Source: an uncultured Methanobacterium sp. (GTDB lineage: Archaea; Methanobacteriota; Methanobacteria; Methanobacteriales; Methanobacteriaceae). From it: a DNA stretch of 64,000 nt. Positions 14,725-25,799 of the stretch are shown here, in pieces; within the stretch, counting starts at the first letter, position 1; every line of letters starts with the position of its first letter. The notes under the pieces are model-generated. The model was given only the letters and a program-made list of their open reading frames with translations. It searched no databases and was not told the origin of the DNA. Where the stretch lies: the NCBI RefSeq assembly GCF_963665055.1, contig NZ_OY762015.1, positions 372,001 to 436,000 of the forward strand, given 5' to 3'. The position numbers and the translations under genes were made by a program.

Positions 14725-15999
14725 ATGAAAATCTACATGGAAACATTTGGTTGTACCTTTAACCAGGCAGACTCTCAGATAATTGCTGGTTTATTGGAGG
14801 AAAAAGGTGGAAGAATTGTAAAATCCCCTGAAGAGGCGGATGTTATTATCATTAACACCTGTTACGTCAAACAACCCACTGAACAGAAGATAACCAATCG
14901 TATTGGGAAACTGCAGACCCAGTTTCCACAGAAGAAATTGCTCATTGCCGGGTGTATGGTGGATATTGATCCAAAAAAACTGGAAAAAATGGCACCACAG
15001 GCTGGATGGATTGGGGCTCGTAGGATAAATTCAGCTCCAGAAGTAGTTGAAGCAGTTATGAATGGGCATCTGGTTAGGGAAACCGGTCATGGGGATGAGT
15101 TTAAAACTTGCCTGCCACGAAAACGTTCCAATCCTATGGTGCATATTCTTCAGATATGTGAGGGTTGTCTTGGTAAATGTAGTTACTGTTGCACCCGATT
15201 TGCACGGGGAGGGCTGCAAAGTTATCCCATATCACTATTAAAAGCAGAAGCAGAGCAGGCAGTTGCAGATGGTTGTGTTGAAATACAGCTCACCGCCCAA
15301 GACACTGCTGCTTATGGAAAAGACAGTGGAGAAAGACTGGCAGATCTCATAAATGAAATATCCTCTATTGAAGGTGATTTTCGCATAAGAGTAGGGATGA
15401 TGCACCCCAAAAACATTGGAAATGACCTTGAATCAATTATAACTGCCCTTAAAAATGATAAGGTCTATAAATTCCTCCATCTTCCTCTGCAGAGTGGGAG
15501 TGATCAGATACTGGAGGATATGAATCGTAACCACAGTGTGGATGAATACCTGGAAATAGTTAAACATTTCCAGACAGAAATACCTGAACTATCCCTGGCA
15601 ACGGATATTATTGTGGGATACCCAACTGAGGGAGAGGATGATTTTGAGGACACAATGGATGTAATCAGGGAAATTCGCCCTGATTTTTTACACATATCTA
15701 AATATCATCATCGTCCAGGTACCAGTTCATCATTACTTCCGGAAATTGATCACCAAACTATGAAAAAGCGATCTCGCAATTTAAACGATCTTAAAGTGGA
15801 GATTGCAACGGGTAACAATAAGAAACTCCTGGGCACTCGTCAAAAAATCCTTATCACTGATAATGGAAGTAAAGGAGGGTACCTTGGTCGTACTAATTCA
15901 TATAAAACAGTAGTAGTGGAAGAAGCCATTCTTGGAACGTTCCTTGATGTAAATATAACTGAGTCCAGGAGCACCTATCTGAAAGGTAATATTATATGA
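14725..15999 (+). CDS. tRNA t6A37 methylthiotransferase (archaeal e-MtaB type)
   Basis: Radical SAM enzyme that converts t6A37 to ms2t6A37 in tRNAs reading ANN codons. The three MiaB-family parts are visible. The N-terminal UPF0004 domain begins ETFGCTFNQAD, the radical SAM cluster is CLGKCSYCCTRFARG near residue 144, and the C-terminal TRAM-like domain covers residues 365-424. The length of 424 is typical of the archaeal/eukaryotic (CDKAL1) branch. Confidence 0.9.
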   Translation: MKIYMETFGCTFNQADSQIIAGLLEEKGGRIVKSPEEADVIIINTCYVKQPTEQKITNRIGKLQTQFPQKKLLIAGCMVDIDPKKLEKMAPQAGWIGARRINSAPEVVEAVMNGHLVRETGHGDEFKTCLPRKRSNPMVHILQICEGCLGKCSYCCTRFARGGLQSYPISLLKAEAEQAVADGCVEIQLTAQDTAAYGKDSGERLADLINEISSIEGDFRIRVGMMHPKNIGNDLESIITALKNDKVYKFLHLPLQSGSDQILEDMNRNHSVDEYLEIVKHFQTEIPELSLATDIIVGYPTEGEDDFEDTMDVIREIRPDFLHISKYHHRPGTSSSLLPEIDHQTMKKRSRNLNDLKVEIATGNNKKLLGTRQKILITDNGSKGGYLGRTNSYKTVVVEEAILGTFLDVNITESRSTYLKGNII

Positions 16000-16281
16000 A
16001 AAAATTCTTAAAATGAACTGAAAATTCTTAAAAAGAAAAATTTTGAGTACAATAATGGATGTTGATGTTGATTATTTCCTATTGCGCTCATTATTACTCT
16101 GATTTATAAATTTCATCTGAACGTGTGATTATTAATACCCTTACAGATTAATGTTGATTTAATTATTATTTTCCTTTTAATTGCATTTTTGCCAATTCAT
16201 TCTTTTTATTTATAATAAATACCCTTTTTTACTCCATAATAAACCATATATAGGCCTATAAACAGACAAAAAAAAGATAAT

Positions 16282-16617
16282 ATGAAATATTTAATCTGTG
16301 AAATCTGTGGTGGTTATTACCCATTGGAGAATGGGGAATCTATCAGTGACTTTGACTCATGTCAATGTGGAGGTAAACTCTATATTGTGGAAGAAGAAGG
16401 TGAAACTGAAATACAGTATCCTAGAATCACATGTAAAAACTGTGGTAATACAACTACCGATGAAACAGCTTTTTGCAGTAGTTGTGGCCAGATACTAATC
16501 CCTGCCAAAGAGGTATCAGGTACTAATCGGAGTGAAACATTTAAACCTATAGGGATTTTCGCAGGAGTTACATTTATTGTAGTAGTCTCTATCGTTCTAC
16601 TGGGATTACTCATTTAA
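16282..16617 (+). CDS. Zinc-ribbon protein with one C-terminal membrane helix
   Basis: 111 residues. CEICGGYY with CQCGG near residue 28, and a second CKNCG...CSSCGQ pair near 50-72, are zinc-ribbon motifs. Residues 91-110 form one hydrophobic helix, so the protein is tail-anchored with its zinc domains in the cytosol. Its first 35 residues match those of the protein encoded at 17119, so the two are paralogs. Function unknown. Confidence 0.7.
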   Translation: MKYLICEICGGYYPLENGESISDFDSCQCGGKLYIVEEEGETEIQYPRITCKNCGNTTTDETAFCSSCGQILIPAKEVSGTNRSETFKPIGIFAGVTFIVVVSIVLLGLLI

Positions 16618-16625
16618 ATTTGCCT

Positions 16626-16715
16626 GAGATTACTTATTAGCTTGGGATTACTTATTAACTAGAGATTATTTATTAACTTGAAATTCCTTATTAACCTGCG
16701 ATTACTTATTTCAAT
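16626..16715. repeat. 18-bp tandem repeat, five degenerate copies
   Basis: Units like GAGATTACTTATTAACTT start at 16626, 16644, 16662, 16680 and 16698. They begin nine bases after the zinc-ribbon gene stops. Confidence 0.8.
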
Positions 16716-17118
16716 TATCTAAACGGTTATTGTCACTCAATCCTTAAATTTAGTACTTAAATTCAATTCATTTTTTATCAACATTATAATAAATTTATAT
16801 TTCTGTTCACTCCTTAATATGTGATTAATTCTTATTTTGGGTATTATTTTGAATATAAATTATTATTTTTTAGAATATAAACAAATACAGTGTTATCCTT
16901 TTCAGTTTGCTAAAAATTGATTTATTATAATTTTAATTAGTTTATTTTTAATCACTAAAATATTGCTTTATTATATAATAATAATATTTAAATATTAATA
17001 AAAAAAATATAATTCCGTTAAAAATTTGTGTTTGGGATATCAGGCTTATCTCCTTTGTGATGAATGTAATGCACATCACCTACTAATTGAAATATTCAAA
17101 TAAGGGGCGGGATTTTAA
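16716..17118. other. AT-rich spacer
   Basis: No gene or RNA seen. Very high AT content, with TATA-like stretches near 16970-17010 that may serve the next gene. Confidence 0.5.
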
Positions 17119-17922
17119 TTGAAATATGTAATCTGCGATGAGTGCGATGGTTTTTATGAACTTGAAAAGGGAGAATCCTTAGAAGACTTTGAAAGCTGTT
17201 TGTGCGGTGGGAGTTTAAGTTATGCTGAATTAACACCGCGTGGCATGAAAAAGATAACTGAAAGTGTTCAAAATAATAATGAACCAATCAGTTTTCACCA
17301 AACCAGCAAAAAACAAGCCAGTAGTCACGTTTCTGAAAATATATGTCCATTGTGTGGGCAGATAAACAAAGTGAAATCACTTTTTTGCTCTAAATGTGGA
17401 AAAATGCTCAAACAGGGGGGACCCGCCAACAGGTATGATTATAGTTATGTTCTGGAAGAGAGGGAAAAGAGAAAAAAGAGTTTAAGGGGATTATATGAAC
17501 ATATTGACCTGTGGGGAGTGGGATTGGGTATTATTTTCTTGATAGTAATGACGGTTATTAGTAATATCGTTATATTCCTAGGACTGGTGAGATTGGCAGT
17601 TCAAAATGCCAACGAACCCACCTTATTCTCATTTTTAGGTGGAGTTTCATTGATTTCTGTAACTATATTCGTACTATCTGGATTTATCTCCGCAGCTGCC
17701 ATGGGAACCAGGAGTTATACTGAAGGAACAGTAAATGGATCTCTGGTAGGAATTTGTATTGCAGTATTTGTTTCAATCATTCCAGGGGGAATTGTTCTGG
17801 CATACCTTGGAATCATCCCATGGTTGGTAATTTTAATAGGAGGATCAATTATTTATGGAATGTTAACTGGGCTTGGAGGTTTAATTGCTGTTGCAGTGCG
17901 TAAACACATAGGAATAATTTAA
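17119..17922 (+). CDS. Zinc-ribbon membrane protein
   Basis: 267 residues starting at TTG, preceded by GGGGCGGG. The N-terminal CDECDGFYELEKGES...CLCGG matches the zinc-ribbon paralog encoded at 16282. A second ribbon CPLCGQ...CSKCGK lies near residues 76-95. Residues 130-260 hold about four hydrophobic helices, two of them Gly-rich, resembling small DUF-type membrane domains. It is probably an integral membrane protein with a cytosolic zinc head. Function unknown. Confidence 0.7.
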   Translation: MKYVICDECDGFYELEKGESLEDFESCLCGGSLSYAELTPRGMKKITESVQNNNEPISFHQTSKKQASSHVSENICPLCGQINKVKSLFCSKCGKMLKQGGPANRYDYSYVLEEREKRKKSLRGLYEHIDLWGVGLGIIFLIVMTVISNIVIFLGLVRLAVQNANEPTLFSFLGGVSLISVTIFVLSGFISAAAMGTRSYTEGTVNGSLVGICIAVFVSIIPGGIVLAYLGIIPWLVILIGGSIIYGMLTGLGGLIAVAVRKHIGII

Positions 17923-18325
<403 letters not shown>

Positions 18326-18326
18326 G

Positions 18327-18406
<80 letters not shown>

Positions 18407-18422
18407 AACATTATTGTCCTAT

Positions 18423-18438
18423 ACTATATAAACTTTTT
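18423..18438 (-). promoter_or_regulatory. BRE/TATA promoter of the tRNA pair
   Basis: On the minus strand AAAAAGTTTATATAGT lies about 24-39 bases before the tRNA-Val 5' end. This is the normal archaeal TATA position with a purine-rich BRE. Confidence 0.75.
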
Positions 18439-18563
18439 CCATGGGATGTGATAAAATTTCTAAAATATACCCACTATTCCAGTTTATAATAATATTTCAG
18501 TAAAATGTATATGGCTAAATGGCAATAAGATATACAATTAAAAAAATGTAGGGGTGACCTATT

Positions 18564-19013
18564 ATGGATATCCAGGATCCAATAAAAACTACTGTAGAAG
18601 AGATTCGAAAGGTCTTGAACATAGAAAACGTGATTGGGGAAGTAATAGAAAGTGAAGACAAAGTCATGATCCCGGTTACCCGAATGGGAATGGCATTCGG
18701 AGCAGGAATGGGTGAAGGAAAAAGAGCAACCAGTGAAGGAGGATCTGCAGCTGCTGCTGGTGGAGGTGCAGGTATAGAGCCAGTAGCAATGGTTGTGGTT
18801 TTCAAAGGTCAGAGTGGACCTGAAGGGGTTAAAGTACTTCCATTAAAAAATCCAGACCCACTATCTCGAGCAATTGGTGAAGTTAGTTCCGCTATAGTTG
18901 ATGTCATGGCTGAAGGTGGAAAACTGGGAATGGGTAAAAAACACAGCAAAAAACATACTAAAAAAGCTGAAGAAGCAAAAACTGAAGAAAAAAAGGGTGA
19001 ACCTCCAGTATAA
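18564..19013 (+). CDS. GerW/YtfJ family protein
   Basis: 149 residues. The layout fits the GerW (YtfJ) family: an early VIGEVIE strand, MIPVTRMGMAFGAGMGEG, a Gly/Ala-rich loop, then IEPVAMVVVF. In Bacillus the family is named for a role in spore germination, which an archaeon does not share; the ancestral role is unknown. The tail after residue 120 is Lys/Glu-rich and probably disordered. The DUF2953 gene follows after 82 bases, as in Bacillus, where ytfI and ytfJ are neighbours. Confidence 0.82.
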   Translation: MDIQDPIKTTVEEIRKVLNIENVIGEVIESEDKVMIPVTRMGMAFGAGMGEGKRATSEGGSAAAAGGGAGIEPVAMVVVFKGQSGPEGVKVLPLKNPDPLSRAIGEVSSAIVDVMAEGGKLGMGKKHSKKHTKKAEEAKTEEKKGEPPV

Positions 19014-19095
19014 GAAAATTTCTATTGATAATTCAAAGAAATTACAATTTGCACAATTCACCCTAATATTTAATAGCCTGAGAGTGGGTTAAATT

Positions 19096-19694
<599 letters not shown>

Positions 19695-19695
<1 letters not shown>

Positions 19696-19976
19696 TGAGA
19701 TTTAACACATGTTTAATTAGTGATATTGGCAAAATACTTAAATTAGCTGGGTGGAAAATGAAAAATCAGGAAATAAAAGTTGGGAAACCTTTCACAATAG
19801 AAAATAGGGTTTTTTATCCGTTGGTTAAGATTTTTCACTTGAAACATCCTAATGGAGAATTCTACTCTTTATCTCCAGTGGCCATTGTGGTTGTAGAAGA
19901 AGAACTGAAATATATTCTTCCCCTGGAAGAATGTGATGACCCTGAAAAGCTGGAAACCTTAATGGATATGGTTTAA
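19695..19976 (+). CDS. Small protein, possibly a short GerW-like domain
   Basis: 93 residues; its ATG overlaps the last base of the DUF2953 stop codon, so it should be translationally coupled. A second ATG lies 21 codons in (19758). The segment VGKPFTIENRVFYPLV followed by LSPVAIVVVEEE has the same order of elements as GerW proteins but lacks their Gly-rich loop. It is therefore placed with the GerW/DUF2953 cluster by inference only. Confidence 0.6.
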
Positions 19977-20028
19977 TTTCAATAAATAAACTTCTCTTTT
20001 AATGAATAACCTACCCAATAGATTTGCC

Positions 20029-20149
20029 ATCTTTTATAAATTTTTAATATCATTTGTAGATGATAATTATCTTTTATAGGTTCTTAATATCATTTGTAGA
20101 TGATAATCATCTTTTATTAGGTCTAAATATTATTTATAGGTAATAATCA
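20029..20149. repeat. 40-bp tandem repeat, three degenerate copies
   Basis: Units beginning ATCTTTTATA start at 20029, 20069 and 20109. The first two are nearly identical and the third has decayed. The rest of 19977-20363 shows no gene. Confidence 0.8.
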
Positions 20150-20363
20150 CTTTCATAGATACTAAATAAATTCAGATCTCAAATAAAGTTTTAGATTATT
20201 TTTTGAAGTTTTTTCATAATTCTGATAAATATAAGGGGCGGCATTAATTTACAGAACCCTAATTTCATTTAAAAATTTCATTATGGTTATTTTGAGAAAA
20301 TGATTTATGCTTCTTTTAACAGAAAAATAAGTGTAGACGGATTAGTTTAGGGGGCATTGTACC

Positions 20364-22832
20364 TTGAAGTTAGACTGGAATGTATCACTCTCCGAGTATG
20401 AAACTTTCATGGTCCTATCTTTAATTGTCCTATCCTGTGTTTTAACCTACTACTTTCATTTTGTTTTAGGATCTGGAATTCTTTTCACCCACTTCTATTA
20501 TATACCCATAGTACTATCCGCTGTCTGGTGGAAACGGAAGAGTTTGTGGGTTCCGTTTTTCCTGGCAGGAGTGCTTATTTTAACGGACTGGATCAGTCCA
20601 CTTCAAAGTGATTATTTGTATGATGACATTTTCAGATCGATTATGTTCATTTCAGTTAGTTTAATAACCATTCTTCTAAGTGAAAAGATAGAAAAATCAC
20701 AAACAAAGTTGAAAACAAGTGAAGAAATGTTCCGTTCTGTGGTTGAATCCGCCATAGATGGAATTATCACCACTAATATGTTAGGTGAAGTAGTTTCTGT
20801 TAATGAAAGCTTTCAGAAAATGTTCCAATGCTCTGAAGAGGAGGTTCTGGGAGAATCAGTGAAAAAATTTATTCCACCTCACTTGAGGGATAAATATGAC
20901 GAACAAATGGATCAATTCCGCAAAACAGGTGAACATAAACTGGTTGGAACTTTTGAATCAGTGGGACTAAGGAGTAATGGTAAAGAATTCCCATTTGAAA
21001 TCTCCCTCACCAACTGGGAAGGAGATGGTGAGGTATTCACCACCTCAATTATTAGGGACATAACCTATCGTCAAAGTGCTGAAAAGACACAGGCCATTCT
21101 TTCAGCCATAGTAGAAAGCTCAGCAGAATCCATTATTGGAATGGATCTAAATGGTAATGTGTTGAGCTGGAATAATGGGGCAGAGCGAACATATGGTTAT
21201 AATGTGAGGGAAGTCCTGGGAAAATCCGGTTCCATAATATTTCCACCAGGTTCAGATGAACTCTTATCTATACTGAAAACAATTGGTGATGGAGAGAAGA
21301 TCGATCACTATGAAACCAAAAGAGTAACCAAAGCCGGAGAACTAATCGATGTATCATTAACTGTTTCCCCTATAAATGATCGGTCGGGGAATATAATAGG
21401 ATTATCTTCCATGGCACGTGACATAACTAGGGAAAAGGCTGCTGAAGAGGCTTTGGCAAGAAGTGAAGCTCAATTATCAATGATCACTGATAACATGGCT
21501 GATATTATCTGCCAGGCTAGTAGGGATGGTACTTATGTCTATGCTAGCCCTTCAGTGAAATCTGTTCTTGGATTTAAACCACAGGAACTTGTTGGAAAAT
21601 CAATGTTTGATCAGGTGCACCCTGATGATCGGCCCAGGGTAACCTCCTGCATGCAGAACGCCCTCACCAAACACATCACACAATCAGTTCAGTATCGTTG
21701 TATGAAGGCGGATGGTAGTTACGTGTGGTTGGATACAAAGGGGACACCAATCACTGATGAGGAAGGGTTGATCAGTGGATTTGTCTGCAACAGTCGCGAC
21801 ATAACCCAGCAAAAAAATGCAGAAGATGCATTGCGTGACAGTGAGGAGAAATACCGGACTCTCATTGAATCTGCTAAGGATCCAATTTCTTTGTACGATG
21901 AAAATGGTATTTTTTTAATGGCCAACAGGGCAGGAGCACATAGCATGGGTAAAGAACCTGCTGATCTGTTGGGTCATTCACTCCGGGATTTTTTCCCTCC
22001 GGAAATTGCCAATAAGCAGATTGAATTAATAAGAGAAGTAATCCGTACAGAAGATGGTTTAGATGTGGAAATGTTTGTCCCGTATGGGAAAGATCAATGG
22101 TTCAGCACTAGTTTACAACCACTTTACGGACCTGATAATCGGATTCATAGTGTACAGGTAATTTCAAGGGATATAACTGATATTAAAGAAACTCAGATCA
22201 AACTGGAACAGGCACTGCAAGATAAGGAAATGTTAATGAAAGAGATATACCACCGGGTGAAAAACAATCTGATGGTTATTTCCAGTCTTCTTAATCTGCA
22301 GTCACGTTACATTAAAGATGAAGAAGCCAGGGCCATGTTCAAGGAAAGCCAGGAAAGGGCCCAGTCAATGGCCATGATCCACGAAAGACTGTACCGATCC
22401 GCTGATCTGAAACATATCAATTTCGGGGATTACATACGTAAACTGGCCAATGATCTTTTTAGAACCTACGTAGCTGATCCATCCCGTATCAAACTGGAAC
22501 TGGATGTGGAGGATGTGATGATAGACATAAATATCGCTATTCCCCTGGGTTTGATGGTAAATGAGTTAATCTCCAATTCCATTAAACATGCTTTTCCTGG
22601 AGAAAGTGGTGGTGAAATCAGGGTTAAATTCCAGGAAAGCGATCATCACTGTGTTCTTGAGGTCAGTGATAATGGTGTGGGATTCCCTTCAGATTTTGAA
22701 CCTGAAAAAGCCGATTCACTTGGTCTGCAGTTGGTTAATAGCCTTACCCAACAAATTGGTGGTGAACTGGAACTAGAAAGGGATCGGGGAACAGATTTTT
22801 GTATAACCTTCCAGCAACCTGAAGACAATTAA
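20364..22832 (+). CDS. Multi-PAS sensor histidine kinase (HisKA_2 type)
   Basis: 822 residues. Residues 12-110 contain about four membrane helices. Four PAS units follow at roughly 117-240, 245-365, 370-490 and 495-615, each ending in a DIT-type PAC motif. The transmitter begins KEIYHRVKNNLMVISSLLNLQ, a HisKA_2-type box with the phospho-acceptor His near residue 630. HATPase motifs NELISNSIKHAF and DNGVGFP lie near 735 and 775. It starts at TTG behind AGGGGG. No response regulator is adjacent, so its partner is encoded elsewhere. The signal is unknown. Confidence 0.9.
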   Translation: MKLDWNVSLSEYETFMVLSLIVLSCVLTYYFHFVLGSGILFTHFYYIPIVLSAVWWKRKSLWVPFFLAGVLILTDWISPLQSDYLYDDIFRSIMFISVSLITILLSEKIEKSQTKLKTSEEMFRSVVESAIDGIITTNMLGEVVSVNESFQKMFQCSEEEVLGESVKKFIPPHLRDKYDEQMDQFRKTGEHKLVGTFESVGLRSNGKEFPFEISLTNWEGDGEVFTTSIIRDITYRQSAEKTQAILSAIVESSAESIIGMDLNGNVLSWNNGAERTYGYNVREVLGKSGSIIFPPGSDELLSILKTIGDGEKIDHYETKRVTKAGELIDVSLTVSPINDRSGNIIGLSSMARDITREKAAEEALARSEAQLSMITDNMADIICQASRDGTYVYASPSVKSVLGFKPQELVGKSMFDQVHPDDRPRVTSCMQNALTKHITQSVQYRCMKADGSYVWLDTKGTPITDEEGLISGFVCNSRDITQQKNAEDALRDSEEKYRTLIESAKDPISLYDENGIFLMANRAGAHSMGKEPADLLGHSLRDFFPPEIANKQIELIREVIRTEDGLDVEMFVPYGKDQWFSTSLQPLYGPDNRIHSVQVISRDITDIKETQIKLEQALQDKEMLMKEIYHRVKNNLMVISSLLNLQSRYIKDEEARAMFKESQERAQSMAMIHERLYRSADLKHINFGDYIRKLANDLFRTYVADPSRIKLELDVEDVMIDINIAIPLGLMVNELISNSIKHAFPGESGGEIRVKFQESDHHCVLEVSDNGVGFPSDFEPEKADSLGLQLVNSLTQQIGGELELERDRGTDFCITFQQPEDN

Positions 22833-23002
22833 AATAGTTTAAGGAATATTAATTGGGTTTAAAAAATATCATGAACTAAAAATTAAAGGTTAAAGAATAA
22901 ACTGAATTAAAAATATGGTTTAATTAAATATATTAAAATAAAATAAGGTTTAAGTGAATATATTCAACTAAAATAAAAAAAGGAAAAAAATTACTTTAGG
23001 AT

Positions 23003-23494
23003 TTAATCCACATTAAAGAAATCGGATTTCAGTGCTTTACAGACCGGGCAAACATCAGGTGCTTCATTTTCTACAGTGTTTCCACAGTATCTACAGACAT
23101 AATAATCCACTTCTTCGTTATTTCCCAGAGCTTTCAGAGCTTTCTGGTAGAGTCCTGCGTGGATTTCCTCCACCTGGTTAGCCACATCAAAGGTCCACAC
23201 TGCTTTTTTATTCTCATCTACTTTTGCTTCTTCAATGAAATCGGGATACATTTCTTCAAATTCTTCAATTTCACCTTCAATGGCATCCTTCAGGTTTTCT
23301 TCAGTGCTGTTAATACCTGCCATTACTGCTAAATGATTATGTGCGTGAACAGTTTCAGCTTCGGCTGCTGCACGGAAGAGTTTGGCCACTTGTGAGTGTC
23401 CTTCTTCATCGGCTTTTTTAGCGTATGCAAGGTATTTACGATTGGCCTTAGATTCACCAGCGAATGCTTCATTCAGATTATCCATAGTACTCAT
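23003..23494 (-). CDS. Rubrerythrin
   Basis: 163 residues. A ferritin-like diiron domain carries GESKANRKYLAYA and AEAETVHAHNH, with Glu/His ligands. A C-terminal rubredoxin-like domain carries CRYCG and CPVCKA. It reduces hydrogen peroxide in the cytosol of anaerobes using electrons from rubredoxin or similar carriers. AAGGAGAT precedes the start, and a clear TATA box lies upstream. Confidence 0.93.
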   Translation of the reverse strand: MSTMDNLNEAFAGESKANRKYLAYAKKADEEGHSQVAKLFRAAAEAETVHAHNHLAVMAGINSTEENLKDAIEGEIEEFEEMYPDFIEEAKVDENKKAVWTFDVANQVEEIHAGLYQKALKALGNNEEVDYYVCRYCGNTVENEAPDVCPVCKALKSDFFNVD

Positions 23495-23542
23495 ATTTTT
23501 TATCTCCTTTGTGCTCTTAGTTCTTTATCTTTATTGCAGGGT

Positions 23543-23557
23543 ACTATAAAAAGGTGG
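23543..23557 (-). promoter_or_regulatory. BRE/TATA promoter of rubrerythrin
   Basis: On the minus strand CCACCTTTTTATAGT sits about 50 bases before the start codon, leaving a short leader with the binding site. Confidence 0.6.
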
Positions 23558-23722
23558 AAGGTTTAGTATTGGTTTTTATAGACCTAAATCTTCCATATTC
23601 TAAATTGAGGTTTAGTTTCATAAAATCATCAAGTTAGAGTCATCTTGTAAGATCAAACTGGATCTGGATGTAAATACAAAAATATCATCCTAAAAAATAA
23701 GAAAAATAAGAAATAAAAAAAC

Positions 23723-23930
<208 letters not shown>

Positions 23931-23959
23931 ATTTCACCTCCTAATCTAGCTAGGACACT

Positions 23960-23976
23960 ATAATATTTAAAGATAT
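23960..23976 (-). promoter_or_regulatory. TATA region of the histone gene
   Basis: On the minus strand GATATCTTTAAATATTA lies about 31-47 bases before the histone ATG, a usual distance for a short-leader archaeal promoter. Confidence 0.45.
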
Positions 23977-24022
23977 CGGTTTTCATGACATGATGGGCCA
24001 TGGTACTTGGCATACCCACCCA

Positions 24023-24061
<39 letters not shown>

Positions 24062-24082
24062 TAAACATCAATAGGAATTCTC

Positions 24083-25198
24083 ATGTATAAGAGTCCGGAC
24101 ATCGAACCCACCATAGAAGAGATACTTGATAAAGCCAAAAATGAGGTTATTTCTTCTGAAGATGCACTTAAGCTTCTAAAAACTTCTGGTAATGAATATC
24201 AGGCCCTTATTCAAACAGCAGACTTAAGAAGGCAGTCATTAGTGGGTGATGAGATTACTTATATTCCAAACTGGAACATCAACTTCACAGACATATGCAC
24301 TGGAACCTGTGGGTTTTGTGCTTTCCGAAAAGACTCCACTGATAATGGTGCTTACTTCCTGAGTATGGATGAAATAGTACGAAGGGCAAAAACTGCATGG
24401 GATAATGGTGCAGTGGAACTATGCATACAGGGAGGACTCCACCCTGATGTTGACGCCCATTTTTATGAAAAAATACTGCTTAATATTAAGGAGGAAATTC
24501 CTGATATCCATATTCATGCCTTTTCTCCCATGGAGATCTATTACGGGGCATCACAGTCCGGAATGTCACTAAAAGAAACTCTTAAAATGTTAAAAGATGC
24601 TGGTTTGGGCTCTATGCCGGGAACAGCCGCTGAAATATTGAATGATGAGGTTCGAGAGGTTATTTGTCAGGGTAAACTCACCACTAATGAGTGGGTGGAG
24701 GTTGTTGAAACTGCCCACCAGACTGGAATACCCACCACCTGTACTATGATGTACGGTCATGTGGAGAGTGTGGAGCACCGGGTGGAGCACCTGGAAATCC
24801 TCAGAAACATACAGAAAAAGACCGGGGGCTTCACAGAATTCGTCCCCTTAACATTCATGCACCAGAATGCACCTCTCTACCTGAAAGGAATCTCCAGTCC
24901 AGGAACCACTGGCACCGAAGACCTTAAACTTTATGCAGTGGCCAGGCTGATGTTTGGAGATCTTATCCCTAACATACAGGTTTCATGGGTGAAACTGGGA
25001 TTCAAATTCGCTCAGGTATGCCTCACTGCAGGCTGCAATGATATGGGGGGAACCTTAGGAGAAGAGAACATCTCACGATCTGCCGGGGCGCAGCACGGGG
25101 TTTACACGCCACCTGAAGACCTGCAACGGATTATTATGGATCTGGGGAGGATTCCTGCTGAGAGGGATACTCTTTATAAGAGTATAAAACCCGTTTGA
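24083..25198 (+). CDS. cofH: FO synthase subunit 2 (5-amino-6-ribityluracil--tyrosine hydroxyphenyl transferase)
   Basis: Radical SAM enzyme making the first intermediate of coenzyme F420 with CofG. The cluster motif CTGTCGFCAF (CxxxCxxC) is near residue 72. CIQGGLHP, HAFSPMEI and GSMPGTAAEIL follow in the order usual for CofH/MqnC enzymes. Length is 371. HAFSPMEI and the methanogen context favour CofH over menaquinone enzymes. A TATA-like AAAACTTTAAAGG lies about 26 bases before the ATG. Confidence 0.92.
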   Translation: MYKSPDIEPTIEEILDKAKNEVISSEDALKLLKTSGNEYQALIQTADLRRQSLVGDEITYIPNWNINFTDICTGTCGFCAFRKDSTDNGAYFLSMDEIVRRAKTAWDNGAVELCIQGGLHPDVDAHFYEKILLNIKEEIPDIHIHAFSPMEIYYGASQSGMSLKETLKMLKDAGLGSMPGTAAEILNDEVREVICQGKLTTNEWVEVVETAHQTGIPTTCTMMYGHVESVEHRVEHLEILRNIQKKTGGFTEFVPLTFMHQNAPLYLKGISSPGTTGTEDLKLYAVARLMFGDLIPNIQVSWVKLGFKFAQVCLTAGCNDMGGTLGEENISRSAGAQHGVYTPPEDLQRIIMDLGRIPAERDTLYKSIKPV

Positions 25199-25799
25199 TA
25201 CATTTGGATGTTTTAATTAACTTTGTTATATTTAATGTATTATTTGACAATTTAATTCTTTATTTTCTAGTAAATAAGATTTAACCATCAAAAACTCTTT
25301 AACCATCAAAAACTCCGAAGATTAAAATTAGTTTAAAGATCCTAGTAGCTGTGAAAAATCATGGAGTTCATTTTGGTTTTCCTCAAAATACTGTGATCTC
25401 ATCCATATCCACCCCATATCAGAGAAGTTCTTCTATGGGTTGGAAGTGGTTACTTCTATTTACAATAGCTATCTCTGGATATTCTTAAGATTTTCCTAGG
25501 CATGGTCTCTTTTACACGAGCCCGGGGCTGAGTATTAATATGTCTACAATGTAAAGGGTGAAGCTTCAACCCGTTACCATCATACTGGCTTTTTTTAATG
25601 TTCAACCATTTGGTTTGATAAATTAATTCGGGATTTTAGATATAACATTAGTTTGCTTAAGTAAGAAAACGGACCGTGCATTAGCAGTTATTCAGTTTAA
25701 ACTCAAAATAATAAAATTTAAGCAATATAGTGGTGAAAAAATAGAAAACGACTCCATATGGGGGATTGATACCACAATGGAATAATTAGGGGCTATAAA
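25199..25799. other. Spacer with a GC-richer island of unknown nature
   Basis: No intact gene. About 25330-25640 has higher GC than any spacer nearby. It contains short palindromes (AGCCCGGGGCT at about 25520, GGGTGAAGCTTCAACCC at about 25556) and a T-run at 25591. On the minus strand, two protein-like frames of about 57 and 34 codons are broken by stops. It could be a structured RNA, a decayed gene or a mobile element remnant. It lies at the junction of core and accessory regions. Confidence 0.4.

Noticed and set aside
25500..25600. TPP or other known riboswitch in the GC-richer spacer
   Set aside because: I could not find the conserved core of any riboswitch I know, and the downstream gene is about 200 bases away.
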